A DNA stretch of 64,000 nt from Gigantopelta aegis (lineage: Eukaryota > Mollusca > Gastropoda > Neomphalida > Peltospiridae), in assembly GCF_016097555.1 (NCBI RefSeq), contig NC_054702.1, forward strand, positions 106,294,226-106,358,225, read 5' to 3'. The notes below the pieces were generated by a model, which was given only the letters and a program-made list of their open reading frames with translations, had not been told where the DNA came from and searched no databases. The translations under genes and the position numbers were made by a program. Shown here in pieces: positions 12,110 to 24,783 of the stretch (position 1 is its first letter; each line of letters begins with the position of its first letter).

Positions 12110-12412
12110 GCTTATGTGGTCGTAGTGAGTTGCTCTGCTCGCTCGAGATGCTGGAGTTATAAGATCGAACCCATTCGGTGGACCTATTCTCTGATTGGGG
12201 TTTTCCCATCCTAATCAATGTTCTGACTGGCATATCAATAGCCGTGGTATGTGCGGTCCTGTCTGTGGGAAAGTACATATAAATTATTTTTTGCCCCCTT
12301 TCTGCTAATGGAAAACTGTAGAGGGTTTCCTCTAAGACAAAATATCGGAATTATCAAATGACTGACATCCAATACCTGATGATAAATATATATTACTGTG
12401 CTCTTAATCTAG
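12110..12412 (+). mobile_element. SINE-C, degenerate
   Basis: Head remnant GCTCGCTCGAGATG, then GACTGGCATATCAATAGCCGTGGTATGTGC, TCCTGTCTGTGGGA, GGGTTTCCTC, GACATCCAATA and GTGCTCT, in family C order but much diverged. It is an old copy. Confidence 0.75.
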
Positions 12413-12703
12413 ACCAAATATCGCTGTAAAAGATATGCTGAGCAAAACAAATATTGTCAGTGACATTCTAAAATGCTATTAGGGTGCGACATGCACATCA
12501 AATAGCATGTCAAAATAAGCCTTATGTTAGTCACCATAGTATAAAATGTGATGAGATGTCATATCATGCCAGAGGGTCCATAGGGTAGACACCCACGACT
12601 ACATAGACAGTGTGGGTGTTCCCCTCAATGTGCTTGGCCCCTCAATATGACATTTTGGCTGCGCCAATTCAAATACTCCTTTCCTTTTGAAACAGCATTA
12701 TAT

Positions 12704-12965
12704 ACATGAGCCAGTTTCACAAAACATCGTCATATCTGCGACTAGCAGTTATATCTGTAGTACATTTACATGTGTTTGGCATCTATTTCACGCAGAAAAT
12801 TACATCATTGCGAAATATGGAGCATTATAAAGCTATATCAAAATGAAATCTGTATACTCTATACTATATTTGTTGTAGTTTTAATAGTAATACGAATTGT
12901 ATTTTAGTCGTAGATTTACGGTTACGTGCAAATCTAGGCTCACGACGTATTGTGAAATTGGGCCC
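12704..12965. mobile_element. MITE-like element with AATTTCACAA ends
   Basis: Left end GAGCCAGTTTCACAAAACATCGT faces right end ACGTATTGTGAAATTGGGCCC as imperfect inverted repeats. Elements with similar ends occur at 32481-32603, 52547-52662 and 54027-54112. Confidence 0.5.
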
Positions 12966-15393
12966 AGACAATGTGCTGAGGTATTGTTAGTCAAACATTC
13001 CTTTCTTTTACTTTAAAAAAAAACATAGTTGACTTCGTGTCAGTTTTCTCTCTGTTTTCTTTTGTTAACAAATCTTGTTTGGATTGCAATCCTGGTGTGT
13101 GCTAGTGTTTAGACATCTTCCTAACCAGACGTACACACAAAGCACGCCTGTTAGTACATTACTTTTATTTTAATAAACACAGCGCCCCGCTGATCGCGGC
13201 CAGGCCCACACTACATACAAGTATAATAAATATTGAACGTAGGGCCCTGCCTGCAGCCTGCTTTGATGGACCCAAACCCCATTTGTGTGGCCATAACATC
13301 TAACAAATATGTATCTGTGAGTTAAAATGCTAAACAAGGCTTCGAACCAGACCAAGTTTTGTTTATCAAAGTGGATAAAGATCTTGCCAACTGATATCAA
13401 CTTCCACATGCTAGTTAGCATATTTCACCTTTCTATTCAGGTCTGTTGTAGGTTTATCATTTGTCGTTCTTAGTTTTAAAAAATCTTCTGGTTATGTGTT
13501 ATTTTTTAAACAGTTAACTGTATTGTTTGTTTCGTTTTTATACACTATCGTATAGTCTCAGTGTGTATCTGTATTAGCCACCCTGACTTCATTTTGAATT
13601 TTTTGCGAGATGTTGGATTTTTTATCTAAATTTCAATGTACTTACCTGTGATATTTATAGCTTTTCAAAGGTCATTACATTGTGTTTTAATTTAAATTTC
13701 TATTTTTTTATTTTTTTAAATTGATGTGGATCATCCATTAATGGACATACAATGGCAAATGTATGCTTTTTTCTGGGTTATCGTTAAACATTCATTCATT
13801 AATTATGTATTCAAATGGACAAAAATATTGTATCATTCAACATTTTATTTCTGTTCAAAAAGAGCATTCGTGTACGAAATAGTTGATTCAATTAGAAGTG
13901 AATTTGCTTTACGTCGATACATTTTTGAACAATGTTAAAGATTGGACTCGATACAAAGCCTCTGGCATAGTGCACCGGTGTTTGTTAGAATGCTGCTCCT
14001 CGCACTACTAGAAACTGCACTTATTGTTATAAACCATGATCGGGATCGATTCACACAAAATAAATGAACATAATCGATTCTACTATCCTATTGGAGGTAA
14101 TATAATACTGACAAAATGAAACCAAAATAATCGTCCTCCGTCGGAATGAAAGGATGGCTGTTATTAATATTCTTGTGATTGTGATTGTAACGAATGTATT
14201 ATACATACAAATGGCATTTCGTTTTGTCTTTAACATAAAACAATCAATTGCTTGGGTTTAGTTTACCGGTATTTAAACAATCTTTTTTTGACTTCAGATG
14301 TGGAGGGGGCATTCTACACACATAAAAAATGACATGTTGTATTTATAAACATGTATGCATTAGACACAACATATTGTACTCATTTCAATGCAAAATGTTA
14401 ATTACTTTAAATAATTGCAAAATAATTAAATTTGTTGCTGAGACATACCTACTAGTATTCATTATTTTTGTATGAAAAATCAACACCCATAGAACATAGT
14501 AATAGTAATAGTAATAGTTTGTATAGTAATAGCAGCAGTAGCAGTCGTTATGACCTACCAGTACAAATATTGTGCATTCACTGTAAATTAAAGCATAGCA
14601 AACTATTATACAAGTCTTCACCTTTCAAAATAGTGTCTGTGTATGAATATTTTTAAAATAGCTTTACGAAAGTTTTAGTGGTCATCCTTGTTGGTAATTA
14701 GCTTATGGAGTTTACATACAAAGACACATCTTAGCAAATGTGACTCATAAGGAACGACAATCCAGTGATGTAAGGAGCTCTGTGACAGGACAGATACTGC
14801 GGCGAGAAACTTGCCAGGTACACGTGTGTGGCTCCAATTAATTAAAGGCTAAACAGTTCAAACGGAACCGTTAGCCGCTGTGATCACAATTATCGGCTAT
14901 CTCAACCATCCCACATCATCGTTGTTAACTATCTTTTCTCGCATTCTCACTATCAATGCTAAGGAGCGGTATGGCTCAGTTGTTAGAGCGTTAGACAGTC
15001 AGATCGACCCCACTTGGGAGGATGGTTGTATTTGATGGCATTCTCAGTGCTAGGTGATTGCTTGTGTCAAAGACCGTCTTATAGACTTGAAAAGTGCCAG
15101 GGCTCGAAACGGCCTGTGGTCAGGTAGACAAATGCGACCAATGTCCCGTTTGGACTTAAATATTAAAAAACTCGTGGCGTTAATTGCCCAAATAATATGT
15201 GGGTGATCTTCTTTAGAGCTATAACATATGAGCCACTATTAATATTTGTATTCCACATTAAAATCTTGCTCGTGGTTCTCTTACCATAATTTGCCAACAT
15301 CCATTATTATTTTTTGGGCCACCATATTTTGTTGGCGAGTTTCGAGCCCTGAGTGCGTATACAAATTCCCTTGTGGCCACTATAGCAACAGCA
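12966..15393. other. Non-coding, with one tRNA-like fragment
   Basis: Unique AT-rich DNA. At 14960-15010, AGGAGCGGTATGGCTCAGTTG, then GATCGACCCC, is a box A/B remnant of a SINE. No gene. Confidence 0.5.
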
Positions 15394-15671
15394 GGAGCGG
15401 GACGTAGCCCAGTTGTAAAACACTCGATTGATGCGCGGTCGGTTTGGGATCGATCCTCGTCGGTGGGCACCACGACTGGTATATCAAAGGCTGTGGTATG
15501 TGCTATCCTGTCTGTGGAATGATGCATATAAAATATCCCTTGCTACTAATGGAAAAATGTAGCGGATTTCCTCTCTGGGACTATATGTCAAAATTACCAT
15601 ATATTTGACATCCAATAGCCGATGATTAATAAATCAATGTGGTCTAGTAGCGTCGTTAAACAGCAAGTTTC
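15394..15671 (+). mobile_element. SINE-C, near full length
   Basis: Family C reads head GGAGCGGGACGTAGCCCAGT (box A-like), GGGATCGATCC (box B-like), CACGACTGGTATATCAAAGG, CTATCCTGTCTGTGG, CCCTTGCTACTAATGG, GTAGCGG, TTGACATCCAATAGCCGATG and the tail TCGTTAAACA. All parts are here. A short middle part of the head is missing. Confidence 0.92.
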
Positions 15672-15741
15672 CTTTTTCTCTCTCACATCATTGTTAATCA
15701 ATCATATTGTTAATAGTTGTCATCATTCAGAATTATATTAT

Positions 15742-15935
15742 CTTAGATCATCATTGTAACCACTTTCTCACAGATCATCAATGTAAATACTTTCTCACAG
15801 ATCATCAATGTAAATACTTTCTCACAGATCATCAATGTAAATACTTTCTCACAAATCATCAATGTAAATACTTTCTTCTCAGATCATCATTGTAAACACT
15901 TTCTTCTCAGAATATCATTGTAAACACTTTTTTCG
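15742..15935. repeat. 27-bp tandem repeat, about 7 copies
   Basis: The unit CAGATCATCAATGTAAATACTTTCTCA repeats exactly in the middle and with changes at both ends. The run lies 70 bases after a SINE-C copy. Confidence 0.88.
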
Positions 15936-15949
15936 CTAAACACAATCTT

Positions 15950-16897
15950 TAAGCCTGGAAGGTATTGAGTTCACATCCCGGTACTGGCTCACACCCAGAG
16001 CGAGTTTTAACGACTCAGCTGGTAGATATACCGATTTATTTTTCACTAACTACTAACCCAATGACCTGGACAGACAGCCCAGATGGCTGAGGTGTGTGTC
16101 TCTCCCTCTCTCTCTCTCTCTCTCTCGGTCTCTCTCACTAACCACTAACCCAATGACCTGGACAGACAGCCCAGATGGCTGACGTGTGTGTGTGTCTCTC
16201 TCACTAACCATTAACCCAATGATCTGGACAGACAGCCTAGATGGCTGAGGTGTGTATCTCTCTCTCACTAACCACAAACCCAATGACCTGGACAGATGGC
16301 TGAGGTGTGTATCTCTCTCACTAACCATTAATCCAATGACCTGGACAGACAGCCCAGATGGCTGAGGTGTGTGTATCTCTCTCTCACTAACCACTAACCC
16401 AATGACCTGGACAGACAGCCCAGATGGCTGAGGTGTGTATCGCTCTCACTAACCATTAACCCAATGACCTGGACAGACAGCCCAGATGGCTGAGGTGTGT
16501 CTCTCTCATTAACTATTAACCCAATGAATTGGACAGACAGCCCAGATGGCTGAGGTGTGTGTCTCTCTCTCACTAACCATAACCCAATGACCTGGACAGA
16601 CAGCCCAGATGGCTGAGGTGTGTCTCTCTCACTAACCATTAACCCAATGACTTGGACAGACAGCCCAGATGGCTGAGGTGTGTGTGTGTGTGTCTCCCTC
16701 ACTAACCATTAACCCAATGACCTGGACAGACAGCCCAGATGGCTGAGGTGTGTCTCTCTCACTAACCATTAACCCAATGACTTGGACAGACAGCCCAGAT
16801 GGATGAGGTGTGTGTGTGTCTCTCTCTCACTAACCATTAACCCAATGACCTGGACAGACAGCCCAGATGGTTGAGGTGTGTGTGTGTGTGTGTGTGT

Positions 16898-16981
<84 letters not shown>

Positions 16982-17089
16982 AACCACTAACCCAATGACT
17001 TGGACAGACAGCTCAGATGGCTGAGGTGTGTCTAGGACAGCGTGCTTGATTCTTAGTTGGATAAACGTACAGAAACAAATTAGCACGAA
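15950..17089 (+). repeat. SINE-A copy with its middle expanded into a 14-copy minisatellite
   Basis: The left edge is SINE-A head and body (CCCGGTACTGGCTC, CCCAGAGCGAG, GACTCAGCTGGTAG) and the right edge is the SINE-A tail (AGGACAGCGTGCTTGA, TTAGTTGGATAAACG). Between them the CACTAACC...CCAATGACCTGGACAGACAGCC...GGCTGAGGTGTG segment is repeated about 14 times, with TC/TG runs of varying length between copies (largest at 16875-16978). One insertion has thus turned into a tandem array. Confidence 0.9.
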
Positions 17090-17791
17090 ATGAAAATTAT
17101 ATTCTGTTCTCTCCGTGTAAATGTATAATAGCTAGTTTTGTGTTGCTTCCTTTACATACGTTTGATTAAAATAAAGTACCTCTTGAAAATCCCCTCATAT
17201 AAGAGAAATAAACCCCATTAGATATTATGACAATTTCTGTTAATGAAATGTACAGTTGGTAAGATTCGAACCTGCAGAACTAGAATAATATCATAAAATA
17301 AGATTATTTAACCAAAATATAAAAAGGTTAAGATGCTAATGTACATAACTCGAAATATTCGTATGTACTACAGCTGCAATGATTCACTCAGGTATTCAGT
17401 GCACCGAATACAGGCTATCCGCGATATGTATTCGTTATTCGGTACCCAAAGAACCGAATATATTTGGGGGGGAGGTGGGGGGGGGGGGGGGGGTTGTTGT
17501 TGTTTTTATTGTTGTTGTTATTTAGAAAGACCAAAGTTTGCAAGCTGTATGTACACACAGACTGCAAAATTACGTCAGTCACGCGTTATTTTCGATAACA
17601 AAAACTGCTACATCCTTTGTATAATGTAATTAATTGTTATCAACAACGTAAGAAATAAACTGACTTGCGATAGTGTACACGGCCGATATTAACAGTTTTA
17701 AACCTTCATCATTGCTGTATCTTAAAACGCCGGCAATATGGGTTTTTGAAAACACTTGTGAAGATAGAATCCCCCCCACCCCCCCCCCCCC

Positions 17792-17831
<40 letters not shown>

Positions 17832-18625
17832 CACAAACAAACAAAAAACAAACAAAACAACAACAACAAAAGCACCTCTGAAACTTTCGTGAATAATAAA
17901 AAGTATGCACTTTGTCGTTTAAAAACGATGGGAGAGCTATTATATTATATCAATGGTCAAACTAGCTATAAACATCGCAAACAGGTTGTGGCATGTTATA
18001 TAGGTAATCAAATAACCGGCAGGAGAATTCCATTTACAGCAGTAACAGCCAAAATTACTATAGGTTAAATAACGACATCCAAAATTTATTTTGGCAAAAC
18101 CATGTGTCATGCTCAATGAAATAAGTCCACAAACATCCACGCTCCTCTATATTTCTGTATGTTTCCATGATTTTATTGATAGTGAAATGTTCAAAGATTA
18201 ATTTTATTTCTGTTTTGCATTCAAAAGTTTAATGTTAAACACAACCTGCTATTTAAATGCTGTTTTAAACGTTTGTTCACTGGTAGGTTGCTTCATTCAG
18301 CAAGTCAGTAGTACAGTATTGGTAGCTTGACTGTAATTATTGGTATTATAAGTATCGTCTTCGCCACTTGGTGTATTCGTAGCAGCTCTAGTGTGTACCA
18401 ACAAAAGATATAATGATCGTTGAAATGCGAGGCAGACACGAGACGTGTTTAGAATTGATGCGATATATAAAGGGAGCTAACACTTTATACGACAGAACTT
18501 TAATACGTACGAGCTATCTCCCTTTAGGTAAATGGAATATAAGACGGCAAGTACCCACCTTTCCTTGTCTTGCACGCAAGGACTTGTTAATGCAAGAGTT
18601 TGCGCCCACGACAGGAGTGCTTTCC
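17090..18625. other. Non-coding, homopolymer-rich
   Basis: A poly-G run (17463-17493) and a C-run/A-run pair (17771-17829). CAGCTGCAATGATTCACTC at about 17371 resembles a hAT-type transposon end, without a partner. No gene was supported. Confidence 0.45.
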
Positions 18626-18745
18626 TTTTAACTTATTTTCGTGCTTATATCCAATTAATGTTCAAGCACGCTGTCCTGGGCACACGCCTCAGCTATCTGG
18701 GCTGTCTATCCCGAGCAGTGGGATAGCTGTTAGTTGGTTAGTATT
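18626..18745 (-). mobile_element. SINE-A, truncated to its tail half
   Basis: Contains AACTTATTTTCGTGCTTATATCC, TTCAAGCACGCTGTCCTGGG and the start of the body (GTTAGTTGGTTAGTA). The head is absent. Confidence 0.85.
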
Positions 18746-20089
18746 GTTTTTAGGGATCGGAAATACATGTACAAGGTGTGGCCTGCAGTCACAATTTTTT
18801 GTTATTAAATTATTTATGTGACGATTTCATTGTATTAGTATAGAACTTATCAAATTTAGTAGGTCCTAATTAAATGTACCATAGTTTGTTTTGTCTTTTC
18901 AGCGAGGTTGTTTTTATTTGTTTTGTTGTGTATTTTCTTGTTTGTTTGGGAGGGTGTTGGCTATTTGTTTTTGTTGTGTTTATGTTTTTGTGGTGTGGTG
19001 GTGTGATGTGGTTGTGTTTTGGTTTCGTTGTTTTGTTTTATTTTGTTTTATTTTATTTTATTTTATTTTATTTTATTTTATTTTATTTATTAATTAATTA
19101 AATTAATTAATTTATTAATTTATTTATTTATTTTATTTTATTTTATTTTATTTTATTTATTTATTTGTTTTGAGTGATTGTATTTATTTATTTAAACCGT
19201 CTGTCATTGAAGGAAATATATATATTATGTTTTATTTTGTACAGTCAATGACGGATTGGGCAAGTTGTAATGTTCTGCGTCAGTTTTTATCAATGGGATC
19301 CTGATCTGTGTCTGTTAGCTGTTAAGTAAAAAGGAATTCATTGTGTGCTCTGTCTGCATTTTTATTTATTCTATGCGATTTGCATTTGAATTCACTGAAT
19401 TAAAACTTACAACGCCTTCAACATAATGTAGGTACTGGACTTTCATTTATTCGAGGGGACTACAACCAGTACAGTGAGGTCATAGAGTGAGGTAGTGGCG
19501 TCTAGTGCATTTCAAATCTCACACCTATAACATTGAACAGTTTTTTGTTAAGTAACAAAACATCACAGAGCGTTGTCCCCGGTGGACCAAGGTTTTTTCC
19601 CCCGTCCCAACTAATGACCGCGACTGGTATGTGCTGTCCTGTCTATTGGATCCTTTCATGCTTTTTGATAGAAGTAATCTGGGTGGTGCTGGCGCGGATC
19701 GGAGGGAGGGGGCGAGGGGTCTGGACCCCCATCCTCCACCCCACTCGAACACACAAAAACGCGCGTGCGCGCGTACACACACACACACACTTATTTTTAA
19801 GTGCTTCGCCTCGGAGGCCCCATGACCAAAACTGTAGGGATATTCACCGAGACACCTCGTAAAGTGTGGGTATAACTATTAATTCACCTATTGGTACACA
19901 TGGTTCAGTGACTGCTTATTTAAAAATAACTGTTTTAACTAAACTTTATTTACACTCAGGCCGTAGTCTACGGTATATGAGGACATTTACATTGTGACAA
20001 GATGGTGAAAGTATAATAACATACATAAATACAAAAAAAACCCACAGAAAATCAGCCAGAGGGTTTGAAAGTATTCATAACTAAGTTAC
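18746..20089. other. Non-coding, with (TTTTA)n
   Basis: A TTTTA/TTTA-rich run at about 19031-19195. A short SINE-like phrase near 19616 (GACCGCGACTGGTATGTGCTG). A CA run near 19770-19790. Confidence 0.5.
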
Positions 20090-20195
20090 AGGTCAGGTCA
20101 GGTCATAGGGTTTTACGTGCACATTCAGAGCAAGCTGTTGTAGCGCACGCCTGTCCTGGGCAAAAGAGCCGACCTCGGCCGGCTTCTCTGTCCAA
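20090..20195 (+). mobile_element. Repeat family E copy
   Basis: Same block as 2534-2620, extended by CGGCCGGCTTCTCTGTCCA. Short duplicated GGTCA/AGGTCA bases precede it. Confidence 0.7.
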
Positions 20196-20543
20196 GACAA
20201 GAAAACTAAGTTACAAAATATTACAAAATATAACGTTTATATATACATGTACATGTGTATTTGGTTTTGATTGACAGAAAGCAGGTAAATAACGATTTCT
20301 TTCATTCTTAAAAAAAATCATACATGTAAATATATAATGAAACTCATCTCCGATGTCGTAATGTTTACATAATGGACATATTCGATTGTTTAGTGATACA
20401 TTTTTCCATCTACCCGTTTCAATAGGGAGATTATGATTTGTAAATCTGAATCGTAATAATGGGCGCGTTGTTTCTCTATAAATGTGAGATATGTCTCAAA
20501 TGCAACAGTATTTTTTAATAATTTATAATTTGAAGCTTTGGAT

Positions 20544-20738
20544 CAGGGCCGTACCCTCCGGGGGGCAGGGGGGGCAGCTGCCCCCCCCCCCCCCCCCCCC
20601 CGAGAATCTTGTCCTTTTTTTTTATTATTATATATCTCCAGTAATAGCATAGAAATGTTTAATCTTTATAGTATGTTAAAAATTATTTATAAAATTTAGT
20701 GTGCCCCCCCCATGGATTTTGGTCAGGGTACGGCCCTG
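20544..20738. mobile_element. MITE with CAGGGCCGTAC ends and 5-bp target duplication
   Basis: Ends CAGGGCCGTACCCT and AGGGTACGGCCCTG are 14-bp inverted repeats. TGGAT is duplicated on the two sides (20539-20543 and 20739-20743). The interior has a G run and a long C run (about 20577-20602). A relative lies at 33982-34156. Confidence 0.85.
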
Positions 20739-20995
20739 TGGATGAATTATTAACGTGAGTATACCATGGTTGTAAGTATTGACCAGTAAGCCTTGTAACT
20801 AGTAATACCGTTGCACTGTGTGGATCATATATATGTACAACCAACATCATCTAAAATTGATTTTATAAGCACAATCCTTTTGTGATTAAAACCATTATTG
20901 TTCACATCATTTAGTAATAATTTATATACTAGTAATGATACTTGGAATGGTTTCCAGTGATTAATCGATACCAGAAAAGAAAAGAAAAAAAAAAA

Positions 20996-21307
20996 GTTTT
21001 ATTTAACGACGCACTCAACACATTTTATTTATAGTTATATGGCGTCGGACATATGGTTAAGGACCACACAGATATTGAGAGAGGAAACCCGCTGTCGCCA
21101 CTTCAAGGGCTACTCTTTTCGATTATCAGCAAGGGATCTTTTATATGCACCATCCCACAGACAGGATAGAACATACCACGGCCTTTGATATACCAGTCGT
21201 GGTGCACTGGCTGGAATGAGAAAAAGCCCAATGGCCCGCCGACGGGGATCGATCGCGGACCGACCGCGAATCGAGCGAGCGCTTTACCACTGGGCTACGT
21301 CCCGCCC
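20996..21307 (-). mobile_element. SINE-B, full length
   Basis: The complete family B copy runs right to left: tail GTTTTATTTAACGACGCAC at the left, and the tRNA-like head (GCGCTTTACCACTGGGCTACGTCCCGCC, minus strand of a box A) at 21280-21307. A box-B-like GGATCGATC is at 21246-21254. Confidence 0.92.
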
Positions 21308-21327
21308 CTCGATACCAGAAAGAAACC

Positions 21328-21413
21328 TGTCGGTACACATAGTTCAACCTGTCGGTACACATAGTTCAACCTGTCGGTACACATAGTTCAACCTTTTGGT
21401 ATGCATAGTTCAC
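21328..21413. repeat. 22-bp tandem repeat, 4 copies
   Basis: CCTGTCGGTACACATAGTTCAA repeats three times, followed by a changed fourth copy. A similar GGTACACATGGTTCAGTGACTG occurs alone near 19891. Confidence 0.85.
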
Positions 21414-24400
21414 TGACCTTTGGCGATATCAGAGGCTGTACCCATGGCAGGCGTGCTTGAACAGTTCTCTGATGGAAGCATGCCAGAAATTGCCCTCACC
21501 CACAAACAGTTCACTGACTCGCTGATTAATTAAAATAACTGTTTAACATAGTGATACATTTAGTTCACTGACTCACATATTGTTTAAAGTAACTGTTTAA
21601 CCTACCACCGATTCACTGGCTTTTTACTCTATTTGTATTTGGGTCATTCTACAAAAATCATCACTTTTCAAAATACAAATTCAAGATAAAACAATTAAAA
21701 TATATAAGATTTATTGTTAACCTTTGGAAACTAGATGAATAAAGAAATATAAAATTATATCTGGCCACGCAGTTCTATAATCGGCCTGCACGTGCAGACA
21801 CATCGTACACCATGAGCAATCTCATTATGTCCTTGGTGTTGCCGGACAAGTGAGATAGTTCAGGAATGTGATTCAATGTTTTTTTGTAGTGATCAAAAGC
21901 ACATGGATATGTTATGTGGGTGTCCCTAATAACATAGCTGGAATAACCTTAGCATCAACAACCATCCAAGGGTGTAGTTTTGCTTTTTAACACACATATT
22001 TTATATGTGACTTAAATTATACACTGTGGCAGTTTTGATTAGTTAATAATATGGAGTCTATGAAAATAAAGTTCATCAAAGTCACAAAGGTGGATCTTAT
22101 CGGAGGACGGACTCGGGATGGGCGTGTTCGAAACCCTAGTGAGTATATGAGCACGTTACACTAGTTACCTACCTACCTAGCAGACAACAATAAATTGGAT
22201 GTTAATAGCATAAACCGTGCATGAGAAAAACTGAAAGGAACTGGAAGCATAACGCAGTTACGGACGTTGACTATATTATACTCTTTACATTCCAGCAACA
22301 CATTTATTTTACCCAAAGTGCCATTATGCATCTATGATGCTGCACATGCCCTTTTAAGTTTCAAATCATCCTAAAAATATGCTAAGCGAGGAAAAGGGCA
22401 TCTTATTAGAACGCATTGTCATTGGTGCTACTAATGGTCATTGGTGTTACTCAGTACCTGGTAACACCAATGACAGATAATACCAATGACAAAAAAAGTA
22501 AATAATTAATTCATGCTCTTTAAAGAAACAGTTGAGAAAACTGAAAAAGTACATATTGTAGCAGACATACGATTTCTATAATAACATACAAAACTTTTCT
22601 TAAAATAATTAACCATTACATAAATAAGATAGTAACACCAATGACTGTGAATAAAGCTACTTTTATATTTTGACAACCGTTCATGACATTTAAACAAAAC
22701 TACTCACAATTCTTCATATGTCTGTTACTTTTAACAAATAGGTTTGATGGCCGATATCTACTGGTGAAATGTTTCATCCAGAGAGCATTCAGTTTCTTTA
22801 GTTTTTCATACGTATATACAGTAACACCAATGACATAAAACTCCAGGAACAAGCTTATATTGCCCACCATCTTTTGAATACGGAAAATATTTACAAGATT
22901 CCTTCTTCAGTGAGTAAGTCAGCCATCAGTATGTATTACATTAAAGTTATTCAGTGTTATATATTTTAACAGTGCATGTTTTGTATAGTGTTGTGCTAGG
23001 GTCATGTAACATCAATGACATTTTACACTAATCCTGAATAAAATCTCTATCAAAGCTGATTAGCAGAGAGAGAAAATTGCTATGACAGGATGATATTATT
23101 AATGAAGTATCATTAAAGACAACAATCCTTGTTTTCTATATATATATATAAATACAAAAAACAAAATTGTGTAGGGGCATAAAAGTGACGATTTCTGTAG
23201 ACTAACCCATATGTATAGTTTACGACACTGTGGTAATATGATATTAGTGTCTGATGGGCGACAGTCTGTGGCGGTGTGGGGAGAGTTACTCATTATATTT
23301 GACACAGACGCTAATAATGTGTGCTCGTTTCACAGTACTCGTGTGGGCAGAATACCAATGGAAACACGACACGACAGCTGCACGGTAAATAAACAATCGT
23401 ATATGCTTGTATTTGCATATTGAAAGTATCGAACTGTGTGTGTTGTATGTACTATAGCAGGTACTACAACAATCTGGTGACGAGTTCTGTTTGGAATACA
23501 TTTGTGTGCTTTCGCAACATGCACTGGTGGATTCAAGAGAGGACACAACCTTATTTTTGTGGAATATTTCATAAATGAACACTGCAAATTTGCTGGATTA
23601 ACGCATTGTATTTGTACTACAAGACTTGTAAACATCTTCATTAAAAATTTAAGTATGAAACGGGAGGAGGCGTCGCCCTTTTCAAAATATCTCTACGTGG
23701 CGCGGCTATCGCATTTCATATTTCCTGGATCAACCCCTGACAATGTTTTTTTCATGGTTACAGGGTTTGTTGTAATATTGTTTGTTTAACAATATTAAGC
23801 TAGTAGAAGGTATTTGAAAACAACGGATTCTTGCTCGTTATCTGCTATACAGTCTTAAACTGCACTGCCTTCAGATAGACTCTTTAACCTCAGCTCGACA
23901 GAAAACATTAAAGGCGCAGACTTTAGTTTCAGCCCGTGAAAACGGACACTAAGTTTACGTTAATCTACAAACATGCAACACACATTTGAATAAGGATAAA
24001 TCAGAGAGAAACTGAAGTCTGTGATGTTTAAACATAAAAATATCGTCTAAAAGTAACTAGAGCTTGTCTCGATAACCATTACTTCTCGGGCGAACGTGCG
24101 TTTTTAGAATTGTGAAAAATGAATATTGGAGTATTTCAAAATCCTGAATGACCAGAACCATTTCAGATGTACTAAAATTAATTTCTAAACAATAAAATGT
24201 AAGTACTTGTAATCTAAATTACCAAAAACTGCTTTCATAGTGAAAAATACGTCGTTTTGATTAAAAAATAGAGTATGTCACTTTAAAGTAATCTAGAGAG
24301 GAAATATCCCACCTACCCTTTCCACGATCCGAGCTGGATTATGTTAATTCGCCCTAACAGATAGCAGCACCGTACGACACTTGTTTTAAGTGTCTGTAGA

Positions 24401-24778
24401 CGGCAATATGCCTTTAAATCATGATTTTATCAGCCTGTCTCGAAACGTGGATCATCTGTCTTCTTTAATAACCCTCTACTGGTGTCGTTAAACAAAATAA
24501 ACATTAACGTTTCTTCAATAACCATTTTCTACAGCTGGTTCGTCATGACGGTTCGTGTTACTAAGATTACAAATACATGTAATTAGTTTGTTTTACGATA
24601 CGATCTGTCCATTTTATTATACATTATTAGATATTGTGAGTTAAACAGTTGGATTCGTCTCCTTCATTGTCGTTCGTTATAACAACATTATTTTTATATC
24701 GGTGGTTTTGTTAAATTACTACATTTAGTAGCATAATAACTAAATATACGGCAAAACATAATAAGGACAGAATTTAAT
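21414..24778. other. Mostly unique non-coding DNA
   Basis: Apart from the motif cluster at 22418-23020 and a repeat shared with 3206-3265 (at 22093-22165), I see no repeat or gene. Frames at 23099-23789 overlap on both strands and lack support. Confidence 0.5.
22418..23020. other. Cluster of GTAACACCAATGAC motifs
   Basis: The motif or a close variant occurs at about 22418 and 22438 (inverted), 22461, 22477, 22632, 22821 and 23006. That makes seven in about 600 bp of otherwise unique sequence. Each holds a CCAAT core, with one variant reading ATCAATGAC. Function is unknown; the options are discussed in the findings. Confidence 0.6.
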
Positions 24779-24783
24779 ATTAG

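Noticed and set aside
22418-23020. CRISPR-like or tandem array of the CCAAT motif
   Set aside because: Spacing is irregular and both orientations occur.
23211-23789. Overlapping frames of 70-103 codons on both strands
   Set aside because: Frames on both strands overlap and none shows conserved motifs or exon borders.
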